A stretch of 7,741 nt of DNA from CADCVW01 sp035644935 (GTDB lineage: Bacteria > Pseudomonadota > Alphaproteobacteria > Sphingomonadales > Sphingomonadaceae), in assembly GCA_035644935.1 (NCBI GenBank), contig DASQNO010000085.1:1-7741 (forward strand), in the 5' to 3' direction. Below the pieces are notes generated by a model, which worked only from the letters and a program-made list of their open reading frames with translations, was not told where the DNA came from and searched no databases. Every line of letters begins with the position of its first letter. The first letter of the stretch is position 1. The position numbers were made by a program, and so were the translations under genes. Shown here one piece after another: positions 1-6,317 of the stretch.

Positions 1-804
1 CGCACCCCAACCGCCCCAGACGTAGATGGCGACGAACAGGAACAGCCACACGACGTCGACGAAGTGCCAGTACCAGGCCGCCGCCTCGAAGCCGAAATGC
101 TGCTTGGGCGTGAAGTCGCCGCGGCGCGCGCGGAAGTAGCAGACGGCCAGGAAGATCGTGCCGACCAACACGTGGAAGCCGTGAAAGCCCGTCGCCATGA
201 AGAAGGTCGCGCCGTAGATGTTGCCCTTGAACGCGAACGGCGCGTGGACGTACTCGTAGACCTGCACGGCGCTGAATATCACGCCCAGCACGATCGTCAG
301 CAGCAGTCCCTGGATGAACCCGCGACGGTCGTTGTTGATGATCGCATGATGCGCCCACGTTACCGTGGTGCCCGAACAGAGCAGCAGCAGCGTGTTGAGC
401 AGCGGGTAAGAGAAGGGATCGATCGTCTCGATCCCCACCGGCGGCCATTGCCCGCCGACGCTTTCGACCACCGACGGAAACAGGGCGGCGTTGAAATAGG
501 CCCAGAACCACGCGACGAAGAACATCACCTCCGACGCGATGAACATGATCATGCCGTAGCGCAGGTGCAACTGCACGATTGGCGTATGGTCGCCTGAATT
601 CGCCTCGCGCACGACGTCGGCCCACCAGGCGAAGAAGGTGTACAGCAGCGCGATCGTGCCGGCGATGAAGACGTATCCGCCGAACTGCACGTCGTGCATC
701 CACATGATGCCGCCCGCCGCCATAGCGAGCGAGGCGAACGACCCGATCAGCGGCCAGATGCTGGGGGGCAGGATGTGAAATTGATGCGTCTTGGCGCCGG
801 CCAT
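1..804 (-). CDS. ctaE: Cytochrome c oxidase subunit III (CtaE/CoxC), 3' end cut by window edge
   Basis: Third core subunit of the aa3-type cytochrome c oxidase in the inner membrane. It carries no redox metal; in this family it stabilises subunit I and its proton-uptake side. Translating the minus strand from the ATG at 804 gives 268 residues with no stop before the edge, ending in WGGWGA, so only a few codons are probably missing. Visible family marks are the conserved membrane glutamate in SEVMFF (E92), GTTVTWAHHA (about 145-154), FFMATGFHGFHV (201-212) and the C-terminal block AAAWYWHFVDVVWLFLF (241-257). About seven hydrophobic segments are present, as in full-length family members. The start is supported by AAGGA 8 nt upstream of the ATG. 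It follows ctaG after an 88-nt spacer and is presumably the next operon gene. Identification is near certain; only the exact C-terminus is unseen. Confidence 0.97.
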   Translation of the reverse strand, partial: MAGAKTHQFHILPPSIWPLIGSFASLAMAAGGIMWMHDVQFGGYVFIAGTIALLYTFFAWWADVVREANSGDHTPIVQLHLRYGMIMFIASEVMFFVAWFWAYFNAALFPSVVESVGGQWPPVGIETIDPFSYPLLNTLLLLCSGTTVTWAHHAIINNDRRGFIQGLLLTIVLGVIFSAVQVYEYVHAPFAFKGNIYGATFFMATGFHGFHVLVGTIFLAVCYFRARRGDFTPKQHFGFEAAAWYWHFVDVVWLFLFVAIYVWGGWGA

Positions 805-892
805 GCTGATCGTCCTTGTTCCCCGGTGCGGGCCGGAGTCCAGTTTGAGTGTTTCTGATCCCTGGCCAGCGCCGGGGGTCAGTCGGAGTTCC
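805..892 (-). other. ctaG-ctaE spacer
   Basis: This 88-nt non-coding spacer is the longer of two ctaG-side gaps in an operon where most genes overlap. It holds the ctaE ribosome binding site (AAGGA, 8 nt before the ATG) and an 8-nt palindrome CTGGCCAG at 862-869. I saw no convincing promoter, no U-tract terminator and no small reading frame with its own start. In some relatives an extra small gene lies near here, but nothing coding is recognisable in this one. Confidence 0.5.
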
Positions 893-1435
893 CTAACTCG
901 CCTTTGCCGGCTTTTCCACCGGGAAGAAAGTGTAGCTGAGCGTGATCTCGCTGATGTCCTTGGTCGCGGGGTCCTCGGCAATCTTGGGATCGACGAAGAA
1001 CACCACCGGCATGCGCATCTCCTCGCCGGGCTGCAGCGTCTGCTCGGTGAAGCAGAAGCATTGCACCTTGCTGAAATACTGGCCGGCCTGGAGCGGCGTG
1101 ACGTTGAACGTCGCGGTGCCGGTCAACGGCACGTTGCTGTCGTTGCGCGCGGTGAAGAAGGTCAGGTCGCGCGCGCCGATCGCAACGCGGTCAACCGCAT
1201 GCTGCGGTTTAAAGCTCCACGGCAGCGCCGGCGCGGTGTTCGCATCGAAGCGGACGTTGACCAGCTTGCCCTGAACGGCGCCGGGCACGTCGGACTCGGC
1301 CGCGCGCATCGTCGTGCCGCCGAACCCGGTGACCTGGCAGAACAGACGGTAAAGCGGCACGGACGCGAACGCGACGCCTCCCATGCTCACCGCCATGACC
1401 CCTGCCATGATGCCGGTGCGAAGGTTGCGGTTCAT
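893..1435 (-). CDS. ctaG: Cytochrome c oxidase assembly protein CtaG (Cox11 family)
   Basis: Membrane-anchored periplasmic copper chaperone that delivers copper to the CuB site of subunit I. From the ATG at 1435 the protein has 180 residues, a normal family length. A single N-terminal membrane helix (about 7-26) runs into VPLYRLFCQVTGFGGT, where C33 is the conserved cysteine next to the membrane. The copper-binding CFCF motif is at 126-129 within KVQCFCFTEQ, followed by the family blocks MPVVFFVDP and ITLSYTFFPV. The ATG shares its A with the TGA of the upstream coxF-like gene (TGATG), so translational coupling is likely. A TTG one codon earlier (1438) is in frame but a less likely start. Stop is TAG at 893-895. 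Family assignment rests on motifs that are specific to Cox11. Confidence 0.97.
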   Translation of the reverse strand: MNRNLRTGIMAGVMAVSMGGVAFASVPLYRLFCQVTGFGGTTMRAAESDVPGAVQGKLVNVRFDANTAPALPWSFKPQHAVDRVAIGARDLTFFTARNDSNVPLTGTATFNVTPLQAGQYFSKVQCFCFTEQTLQPGEEMRMPVVFFVDPKIAEDPATKDISEITLSYTFFPVEKPAKAS

Positions 1436-1560
1436 CAATCCCCCGTCAGCTTGACGATGCTGATCGCGTACATCAGCACCACGAATGCGCCGAGCAACAG
1501 CGCGGTGACCAGCGCCCGGCTGCGGCGGCGGCGCGCGAGAGCCTCCTCGTCCACGTTCAC
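1435..1560 (-). CDS. coxF: CoxF-like 41-residue single-pass membrane protein
   Basis: A tiny gene between ctaB and ctaG. Its GTG start at 1560 overlaps the ctaB stop (GTGA) and its TGA overlaps the ctaG ATG. The 41-residue product has an acidic N-terminus (NVDEEAL), a run of arginines (10-13, then R15), one hydrophobic helix (about 17-36) and the tail VKLTGD. Acidic residues, then arginines, then one helix ending in a YAxxIVKL-type motif match what I remember of the short CoxF proteins at this position in alphaproteobacterial oxidase operons. Their biochemical role is not well settled; an assembly or stability function is inferred from position. A second in-frame GTG at 1554 would remove two residues. 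No clear ribosome binding site precedes the start, in keeping with coupling to ctaB. Coding status is well supported; the gene name is moderately supported. Confidence 0.8.
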   Translation of the reverse strand: MNVDEEALARRRRSRALVTALLLGAFVVLMYAISIVKLTGD

Positions 1561-2462
1561 AGCCACGCGTCCACGACCAACGCCGCGAAGATCGCGAACA
1601 GGTACAGGATGGAGAAGGCGAACAGCCGCTTTTCCGGCTTCATGCCGGCTGGCTCGCTCGCTGTATTCCGCAGAACGTCTAGCGCCAGCATTGCGAAGAC
1701 CGCGGTCAGCGCCGTGGCCGCGATGCCGTACACCGCGCCGGTCAGGCCCAGCGGCCAGGGCGCGATCGCTGCGGCCGCCATCGGCACCGTATACAACGCC
1801 ACCTGCCGGCGCGTGGCGCGGTTGCCCGCAACTACCGGCAGCATCGGCACGCCGGCATTGGCATAATCGGTGCGCACGAACAGCGACATCGCCCAGAAGT
1901 GCGGCGGCGTCCAAAGGAAGATCAACGCGAACAGCAGCGCCGGCAACAGGGTCACGTCGCCCGTCGCCGCGGCCCAACCGATCACCGGCGGGAACGCCCC
2001 TGCGGCGCCGCCGATGACGATGTTCTGCGGGGTCCGGCGCTTCAGCCAAACGGTGTAAACGAAGACGTAGAACCCGATCGACGAGGTCAGGATCACTGCC
2101 GCCAACACGTTCACCGTCAGGCCCATCAGCAGCACGGAGAAGGTCGCCAGCCCGATGCCGAAGTGCAATGCCGTCTCCGGCGCCATGCGCCCGGCGGGAA
2201 GCGGGCGACCCGCGGTCCGCTTCATCAGAGCATCGAGATCGGCCTCGTACCACTGATTGAGCGCCCCGGCCGCGCCCGCGCCGAGAGCGATGCACAAGAT
2301 CGCTGTGAACCCGATCACCGGGTGCACGTCTGTCGGCGCGGCGAGCAGGCCGCAGAGCCCCGTGAACACGACCAGGCTCATCACCCGCGGCTTGGTCAGC
2401 GCAAGCACGTCCCGCCAGTCGGCGAGGGGCACCTGGGCGGGAACGAGTGAGGCGGCAGTCAT
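1557..2462 (-). CDS. ctaB: Protoheme IX farnesyltransferase (heme O synthase)
   Basis: Integral membrane prenyltransferase of the UbiA/COX10 family. It transfers the farnesyl group of farnesyl diphosphate to protoheme IX, giving heme O, which heme A synthase then converts to the heme A needed by subunit I. The 301-residue length is typical. The diphosphate/Mg-binding region is NQWYEADLDALMKRT (69-83) followed by GRPLPAGR. Further family blocks are FVYTVWLKRRTPQNIVIGG (134-152), AFPPVIGWAA (156-165), WTPPHFWAMSLF (184-195) and DYANAGVPMLPVV (199-211). About nine membrane helices are visible. ATG is at 2462 and no good Shine-Dalgarno precedes it: the upstream bases are TTTTGAAGA, directly next to a large palindrome that separates the gene from ctaD. 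Its TGA overlaps the GTG of the following coxF-like gene. The farnesyl donor and product are family knowledge; the motifs leave little doubt. Confidence 0.97.
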   Translation of the reverse strand: MTAASLVPAQVPLADWRDVLALTKPRVMSLVVFTGLCGLLAAPTDVHPVIGFTAILCIALGAGAAGALNQWYEADLDALMKRTAGRPLPAGRMAPETALHFGIGLATFSVLLMGLTVNVLAAVILTSSIGFYVFVYTVWLKRRTPQNIVIGGAAGAFPPVIGWAAATGDVTLLPALLFALIFLWTPPHFWAMSLFVRTDYANAGVPMLPVVAGNRATRRQVALYTVPMAAAAIAPWPLGLTGAVYGIAATALTAVFAMLALDVLRNTASEPAGMKPEKRLFAFSILYLFAIFAALVVDAWL

Positions 2463-2469
2463 TCTTCAA

Positions 2470-2562
2470 AACCGATCGCCCTTAGCCTGTCGAAGGGCTT
2501 TTCTTTCTTCCTCCTTCGCTGAAGCGAAAGAGAGGGCTTCGACAGGCTAAGCCCGAACGGTT
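2470..2562. repeat. REP-like long inverted repeat between ctaD and ctaB
   Basis: Two arms face each other across a 41-nt loop. The inner parts, CTTAGCCTGTCGAAG at 2481-2495 and CTTCGACAGGCTAAG at 2537-2551, are perfect 15-nt reverse complements. The pairing continues outward through 2470-2480 and 2552-2562 with three mismatches, giving 23 matched positions of 26. Inside the loop there is a smaller perfect hairpin, TTCGCT at 2515-2520 with AGCGAA at 2523-2528. The element fills 93 of the 111 nt between the ctaD stop and the ctaB start. The core CCTGTCGAAGGGC and the flank CGAACGG resemble a dispersed palindrome I remember from many sphingomonad genomes, so this is probably a pair of inverted copies of a genome-wide repeat. 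It could act as an mRNA stabiliser for ctaCD or dampen downstream expression; that is inference. Confidence 0.85.
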
Positions 2563-2573
2563 CTCGCCTAATG

Positions 2574-4250
2574 CTAGTCGATCTTCGGCAGCGTCTCGAA
2601 CTGGTGGTACGGCGGCGGGCTGGACAGCGTCCACTCCAGCGTCGTGGCGCCTTCGCCCCAAGGGTTGTCAGGCGCCTTGCGGCCCTTCGCCAGCGACCAG
2701 AAGACGCCGATGAAGAAGAACACCATCCCCAGCGCCATGATGCCGTAGCCCAGCGACGCGATATGGTTCCAGTAGCCGTACGCGTCCGGATAGTCCGGGA
2801 TGCGCCGCGGCATGCCGTCCAGCCCCAGGAAGTGCATCGGGAAGAACAGAATGTTCACGCCGACGAAGAACGTCCAGAAATGCAGCTGGCCGATCCACTC
2901 GCTGTACATCTTCCCAAACATCTTGGGGAACCAGTAGTACCAGCCGGCGAACAGGCCGAACACGGCGCCAAGGCTCAGCACGTAGTGGAAATGCGCCACC
3001 ACGTAATAGGTGTCGTGCATGTAGTTGTCGACGCCGCCGTTGGCGAGCACGACGCCCGTGACGCCGCCGACGGTGAACATGAAGATGAAGCCCAGCGCCC
3101 ACATCATCGGCGTCTGGAACGACAGCGAGCCGCCCCACATCGTCGCGATCCAGCTGAACACCTTGACGCCCGTGGGCACCGCGATGACCATGGTAGCGGC
3201 CGTGAAGTACATCTTCATGTTCACGTCCATGCCGGAGGTGAACATGTGATGCGCCCACACGACAAAGCCGACAACGCCGATCGCAACCATCGCGTAGGCC
3301 ATGCCGAGATAACCGAACACGGGTTTGCGGCTGAACGTCGCGATGATTTGGCTGACCATGCCGAACGCCGGCAGGATCATGATGTAGACCTCTGGGTGAC
3401 CGAAGAACCAGAACAGGTGCTGGAACAGCACGGGATCGCCGCCGCCCGACGCGTCGAAGAACGTCGTGCCGAAATTGCGGTCGGTGAGCAGCATGGTGAT
3501 CGCGCCCGCCAGCACCGGCAGCGCCAGCAGCAGCAGGAATGCGGTCACCAGCACCGACCAGACGAACAGCGGCATCTTGTGCAGCGTCATGCCCGGCGCG
3601 CGCATGTTAAAGATGGTGGTGATGAAGTTGATCGCGCCCAGGATCGACGACGCGCCCGCGATGTGCAGCGACAGGATCGCCATGTCCATCGCCGGGCCCG
3701 AAGCGCCCGAGGTCGACAGCGGCGGATAGATCGTCCAGCCGTTGCCCGCGCCGTCGCCAGTACCGCCCGGCACGAAGGTCGAGCCCAGCAACAGGATGAA
3801 GGCGGGCACCAGCAGCCAGAAGCTGACATTGTTCATGCGCGGAAACGCCATGTCCGGCGCGCCGATCATCAGCGGCACGAACCAGTTGCCGAAGCCGCCG
3901 ATCAGCGCCGGCATGACCATGAAGAACACCATGATCAGGCCGTGGGCGGTGATCAGCACGTTCCAAAGGTGCAGCGCTTCGTCGAAGCTGCCGGTCCCGA
4001 CCCAACTCGTGAGATACTGAATGCCGGGCGCCGCCAGCTCCATGCGCATCAGGCCGGAGATCGCGCCGCCGATGATCCCCGCCGTGATCGCGAAGATCAG
4101 GTACAGCGTGCCGATGTCCTTGTGGTTGGTCGACATGAACCAGCGCGCGAAGAACGCGGGCTTGTGATCGGCGTCATGCGCGGCGTGCGCATGATCATCA
4201 TGCGCGACAAACGGGCTGGCGAGTCCGGCGCGGGCAGTGCTGTCGGTCAT
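2574..4250 (-). CDS. ctaD: Cytochrome c oxidase subunit I (aa3 type)
   Basis: Catalytic subunit of the aa3 oxidase; it reduces oxygen to water at the heme a3-CuB centre and pumps protons. 558 residues with about 12 membrane helices, normal for the family. Ligands visible by motif are heme a H103 (TAHGLIM) and H422, heme a3 H420 (VVAHFHYV), and CuB H285, H334 and H335. Y289, the tyrosine cross-linked to a CuB histidine, lies in GHPEVYI together with E287 at the end of the D channel, which places it in the A1 group. D133 and N140/N141 mark the D-channel entry, K363 the K channel, and R482/R483 (PRRIPDYPDA) the heme propionate arginines. The N-terminus before helix 1 carries a histidine- and aspartate-rich stretch (17-29). 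The ATG at 4250 overlaps the ctaC TGA (ATGA), with AGGAG 12 nt upstream. A longer in-frame reading upstream is only shadow sequence inside ctaC. Confidence 0.99.
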   Translation of the reverse strand: MTDSTARAGLASPFVAHDDHAHAAHDADHKPAFFARWFMSTNHKDIGTLYLIFAITAGIIGGAISGLMRMELAAPGIQYLTSWVGTGSFDEALHLWNVLITAHGLIMVFFMVMPALIGGFGNWFVPLMIGAPDMAFPRMNNVSFWLLVPAFILLLGSTFVPGGTGDGAGNGWTIYPPLSTSGASGPAMDMAILSLHIAGASSILGAINFITTIFNMRAPGMTLHKMPLFVWSVLVTAFLLLLALPVLAGAITMLLTDRNFGTTFFDASGGGDPVLFQHLFWFFGHPEVYIMILPAFGMVSQIIATFSRKPVFGYLGMAYAMVAIGVVGFVVWAHHMFTSGMDVNMKMYFTAATMVIAVPTGVKVFSWIATMWGGSLSFQTPMMWALGFIFMFTVGGVTGVVLANGGVDNYMHDTYYVVAHFHYVLSLGAVFGLFAGWYYWFPKMFGKMYSEWIGQLHFWTFFVGVNILFFPMHFLGLDGMPRRIPDYPDAYGYWNHIASLGYGIMALGMVFFFIGVFWSLAKGRKAPDNPWGEGATTLEWTLSSPPPYHQFETLPKID

Positions 4251-5518
4251 TGGTCCTGATTGCTCCTGCGACTGTCGGTCGCGCCCTGGGTCGATACCAC
4301 GGGTGTTTCCACGGCGTCGACGACACCGTTGGGGGCCGGCGAGGTTTCGAGCGCATCGCCCGCGGCCACGGTGGCGTTGCTGGTTCCCGCGGTGGGGTTG
4401 GTGATCGGCGAGGTCGCCGTGGCGTCCGCGTTCGGCGGCGCGGCGCCGGGCATCGTGCCGCCCTTGCTGGCGACCCAGGCGGCGAAGCGCGCCGGCGACA
4501 CGACTTCGATGGCGATCGGCATGTAGGCGTGCCGCGCGCCGCAGAGCTCGGAACACTGGCCGAAATAGACGCCTTCGCGGTCGGCGTTGAACCAGGTCTC
4601 GTTGAGGCGGCCCGGCACCGCGTCCATCTTCTGCCAGAACGCCGGCATGGCGAAGGCGTGCATCACGTCGGCGGAGGTGACGATCACCTTCACCGTGGAA
4701 TTCACCGGCACCACCATTCGCTCGTCGACGGCGAGCAGGCGCGGGCCGTCCTCCGTCTTGCGGAAGCGCTGGCCGGCCGTGACCTCGTTCTGCTCTTTCA
4801 GCATGTTGGACACGAGCTCGAACCCGCCGTGATCGGGATACTGATAGGTCCAGTACCACTGGTTGCCGATCACCTTGACGGTGATATCCGCCTTGGGCGG
4901 CGCGTACTGCCGCGCCAGCAGGCCGAGCGAGGGAAACGCGATCGCGACCAGCGCCAGCACCGGCACCACCGTCCAGATCACCTCGATCGTGGTGTTGTGC
5001 GACGTGCGCGAGGGCACCGGGTTGGCGCTGCGGCGGTAGCGCACGATCACCCAGGCGAGCAGGATCAGCACCAGCAGCGAGATCGCCGTGATGATCGGGA
5101 TCAGCCAGATGTCGTGGAAATAGGCGGCGTCGCGGCCGATGTCGGTGACCTGGTCCTGCAGCCCCATGCGCCCGTCGGGAAGCCCGACGTTCTTGAACGG
5201 CGGGATCACGGGCAGCGTCGGCACCGCGACCGCGGGCTGGGCCGCGGGCTGCGCCGCCGGACCCTGCGCCTGCGCGGCGGCGGGGCCGGTCGGCTCGACG
5301 CCCGGGATGATCGTCGGCTGGTCCGATTGCGGCGCGGCGGCGGCGGGCGTCGCGCCGCCGTTCGTCGCCACCGGGTTGGTGGTCGCCGGCTGCGTCATCA
5401 CCGGTTGCGAGCCGCCCGACGCGGTGCCCGTGGTGGTCGCGGACGACGTCGATTGTGCGCCGACGGCACCGGGAACGGCGGCCAGCATGGCGGCGAGCAG
5501 AAGGGGCAACAGCTTCAT
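4247..5518 (-). CDS. ctaC: Cytochrome c oxidase subunit II (CuA subunit), with long low-complexity extensions
   Basis: Electron entry subunit; it takes electrons from cytochrome c through the periplasmic CuA centre and passes them to heme a. 423 residues from the ATG at 5518, long for the family. Order: signal peptide 1-21 (MKLLPLLLAA..., likely cut after VGA); an Ala/Pro/Gln/Thr-rich stretch to about 105; membrane helix 1 about 137-158; helix 2 about 181-203; then the cupredoxin domain. The aromatic electron-entry motif GNQWYWTYQY is at 218-227. CuA ligands are all present: H287 (DVMHAFA), then C322, E324, C326, H330 and M333 in QCSELCGARHAYM. After the domain (about residue 352) another 70 residues of Ala/Thr/Pro/Asn-rich sequence end in SRRSNQDQ. 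No heme c motif (CxxCH) is present, so it is not a caa3 type. The start is chosen from the signal peptide; no good Shine-Dalgarno precedes it. First gene of the operon. Confidence 0.97.
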   Translation of the reverse strand: MKLLPLLLAAMLAAVPGAVGAQSTSSATTTGTASGGSQPVMTQPATTNPVATNGGATPAAAAPQSDQPTIIPGVEPTGPAAAQAQGPAAQPAAQPAVAVPTLPVIPPFKNVGLPDGRMGLQDQVTDIGRDAAYFHDIWLIPIITAISLLVLILLAWVIVRYRRSANPVPSRTSHNTTIEVIWTVVPVLALVAIAFPSLGLLARQYAPPKADITVKVIGNQWYWTYQYPDHGGFELVSNMLKEQNEVTAGQRFRKTEDGPRLLAVDERMVVPVNSTVKVIVTSADVMHAFAMPAFWQKMDAVPGRLNETWFNADREGVYFGQCSELCGARHAYMPIAIEVVSPARFAAWVASKGGTMPGAAPPNADATATSPITNPTAGTSNATVAAGDALETSPAPNGVVDAVETPVVSTQGATDSRRSNQDQ

Positions 5519-5528
5519 GGAGGCCAAT

Positions 5529-5576
5529 CCGAATAAAACGATCGCTGGCAGATTGGGAGGGCGATCACCGGCCAGC
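5529..5576 (-). promoter_or_regulatory. Interlocking stems and U-tract in the ctaC leader
   Basis: Read in the ctaC transcript direction, GCTGGC (5576-5571) can pair with GCCAGC (5549-5544), and GATCGC (5566-5561) can pair with GCGATC (5545-5540). The four segments come in the order A, B, A', B', and A' and B' share two bases, so the two helices compete or form a pseudoknot-like arrangement. The second helix is followed at once by GTTTTATT (5539-5532), which resembles a weak intrinsic terminator. The ctaC start codon is 13 nt further on. A leader attenuator is possible, but each stem is only six pairs and chance occurrence is not excluded. Confidence 0.3.
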
Positions 5577-5595
5577 CCCGGCAACGAACGGATAT

Positions 5596-5624
5596 CCTAT
5601 AAACACGGATGCTCCGCGCCTCAA
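5596..5624 (-). promoter_or_regulatory. Candidate sigma70-like promoter for ctaC operon
   Basis: On the minus strand TTGAGG (5624-5619) is followed after exactly 17 nt by TATAGG (5601-5596). Four bases of each box match the TTGACA and TATAAT consensus, and this is the most AT-rich spot in the intergenic region. Transcription from here would begin near 5588 and give a leader of about 70 nt before the ctaC ATG. Position and spacing are good; no experimental support can be read from sequence. Confidence 0.45.
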
Positions 5625-5723
5625 GCCGTGCGGCCCCGTTCCGACAATGCAGGTTATTGGGCGCGCTCACGCCGCCCGCCCGCGTGGTTGTGCGGGGGTG
5701 GCCGCGCGACTAATCGCGGCGGC

Positions 5724-6317
5724 ATGACCATGATGACGGGCGAGCAAACGCTTTGGGAGTTCCGCGACGCGGGCGCACTGCTCGAGGGGCATTTCATCCT
5801 CTCCTCCGGCCTGCACTCGCCCGTGTTTCTGCAAAAGATGCGCGTGTTCGAAGACCCGGTGCGCACCGCCCGCCTGTGCGCGGCGCTCGCGGCGGGCATC
5901 CGCGAACGCTTCGGCGCGGTGGACCTTGTCGTCTCCCCCGCGATCGGCGGCATCATCCCGGGCTACGAGACCGCCCGCGCGCTCGGCTGCCGCGCCGTCT
6001 TCGTGGAGCGCGAGGGCGGCGCGTTTCAGTTGCGCCGCGGTTTCGCGATTCCCGCCGGCGCGCGATACGTCGTCGTGGAGGACATCGTCACCACCGGGCT
6101 TTCGGGGCGCGAATGCGTCACGGCGCTGCGCGCGCACCCGGGCCAACTGGTCGGCGCCGCCTGCATCGTCGATCGCTCCAGCGGCGCCGCCGACATCGGC
6201 GTGCCGCTTGTCGCCTTGTGCACGCTGGACGTCCCCGCCTACCCCGCCGACGCGCTGCCGCCCGAACTGGCCGCGATCCCCGCCACCAAACCCGGCAGCC
6301 GGGATCTCCACGTGTGA
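5724..6317 (+). CDS. pyrE: Orotate phosphoribosyltransferase
   Basis: Cytoplasmic enzyme of pyrimidine synthesis that joins orotate to phosphoribosyl pyrophosphate (PRPP), giving orotidine 5'-phosphate. 197 residues from the ATG at 5724. The N-terminal signature EGHFILSSGLHSPVFLQK (21-38) is typical of the orotate enzyme. SPAIGGIIPGYETARALG (71-88) and VEREGG (94-99) follow, and the PRPP-binding loop is VVVEDIVTTG (116-125) with the acidic pair E119-D120. In-frame ATGs also occur at 5730 and 5733, so the true start may be two or three codons later; none has a clear Shine-Dalgarno. The TGA overlaps the pdxJ GTG by 4 nt. It is the first gene of the rightward operon and is transcribed away from ctaC. 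Confidence 0.95.
   Translation: MTMMTGEQTLWEFRDAGALLEGHFILSSGLHSPVFLQKMRVFEDPVRTARLCAALAAGIRERFGAVDLVVSPAIGGIIPGYETARALGCRAVFVEREGGAFQLRRGFAIPAGARYVVVEDIVTTGLSGRECVTALRAHPGQLVGAACIVDRSSGAADIGVPLVALCTLDVPAYPADALPPELAAIPATKPGSRDLHV

Larger units (their letters stand above)
5519..5723. promoter_or_regulatory. Divergent intergenic region between ctaC and pyrE
   Basis: This 205-nt non-coding stretch separates the leftward oxidase operon from the rightward pyrE operon and must carry control signals for at least the first gene of each. The ctaC-proximal half holds a candidate minus-strand promoter and a leader with paired short repeats (listed separately). The pyrE-proximal part (about 5660-5720) is very GC-rich. 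For the plus strand I found only weak matches, such as GACAAT at 5643-5648 without a matching -35 box, so the pyrE start site is not assigned. No tRNA, small gene or long palindrome was seen. Confidence 0.75.

Noticed and set aside
791..2017. Plus-strand open frame crossing ctaG, the coxF-like gene and ctaB
   Set aside because: It runs across three real gene boundaries on the opposite strand and its second half is an Arg/Ser/Pro-rich low-complexity string.
2496..2536. Possible intrinsic terminator within the ctaD-ctaB palindrome
   Set aside because: The large stem is not followed by a U-tract on the minus strand (the outer arm leads into TTTTGAAGA, a run of four T only, after a mismatched base of stem), so classical termination is not supported.
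2571..4259. Long open frame on the plus strand (about 560 codons) opposite ctaD
   Set aside because: Its product is a His/Arg/Gln/Asp-rich string without domains, as expected from the reverse complement of a high-GC membrane protein gene. The minus strand carries full CtaD motifs.
4251..4859. Longer version of CtaD starting about 200 codons upstream
   Set aside because: The added residues are an out-of-frame reading of ctaC; the ATG at 4250 has an ATGA overlap and a nearby AGGAG.
4250..5536. Plus-strand open frame of about 430 codons opposite ctaC
   Set aside because: Arg/Gly/His-rich composition without family motifs; it is a shadow of ctaC, which has all CuA ligands and a signal peptide.
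6291..6303. CCCGGC/GCCGGG hairpin near the end of pyrE
   Set aside because: It lies in coding sequence, has almost no loop and no U-tract, and such GC palindromes are common by chance in this DNA.
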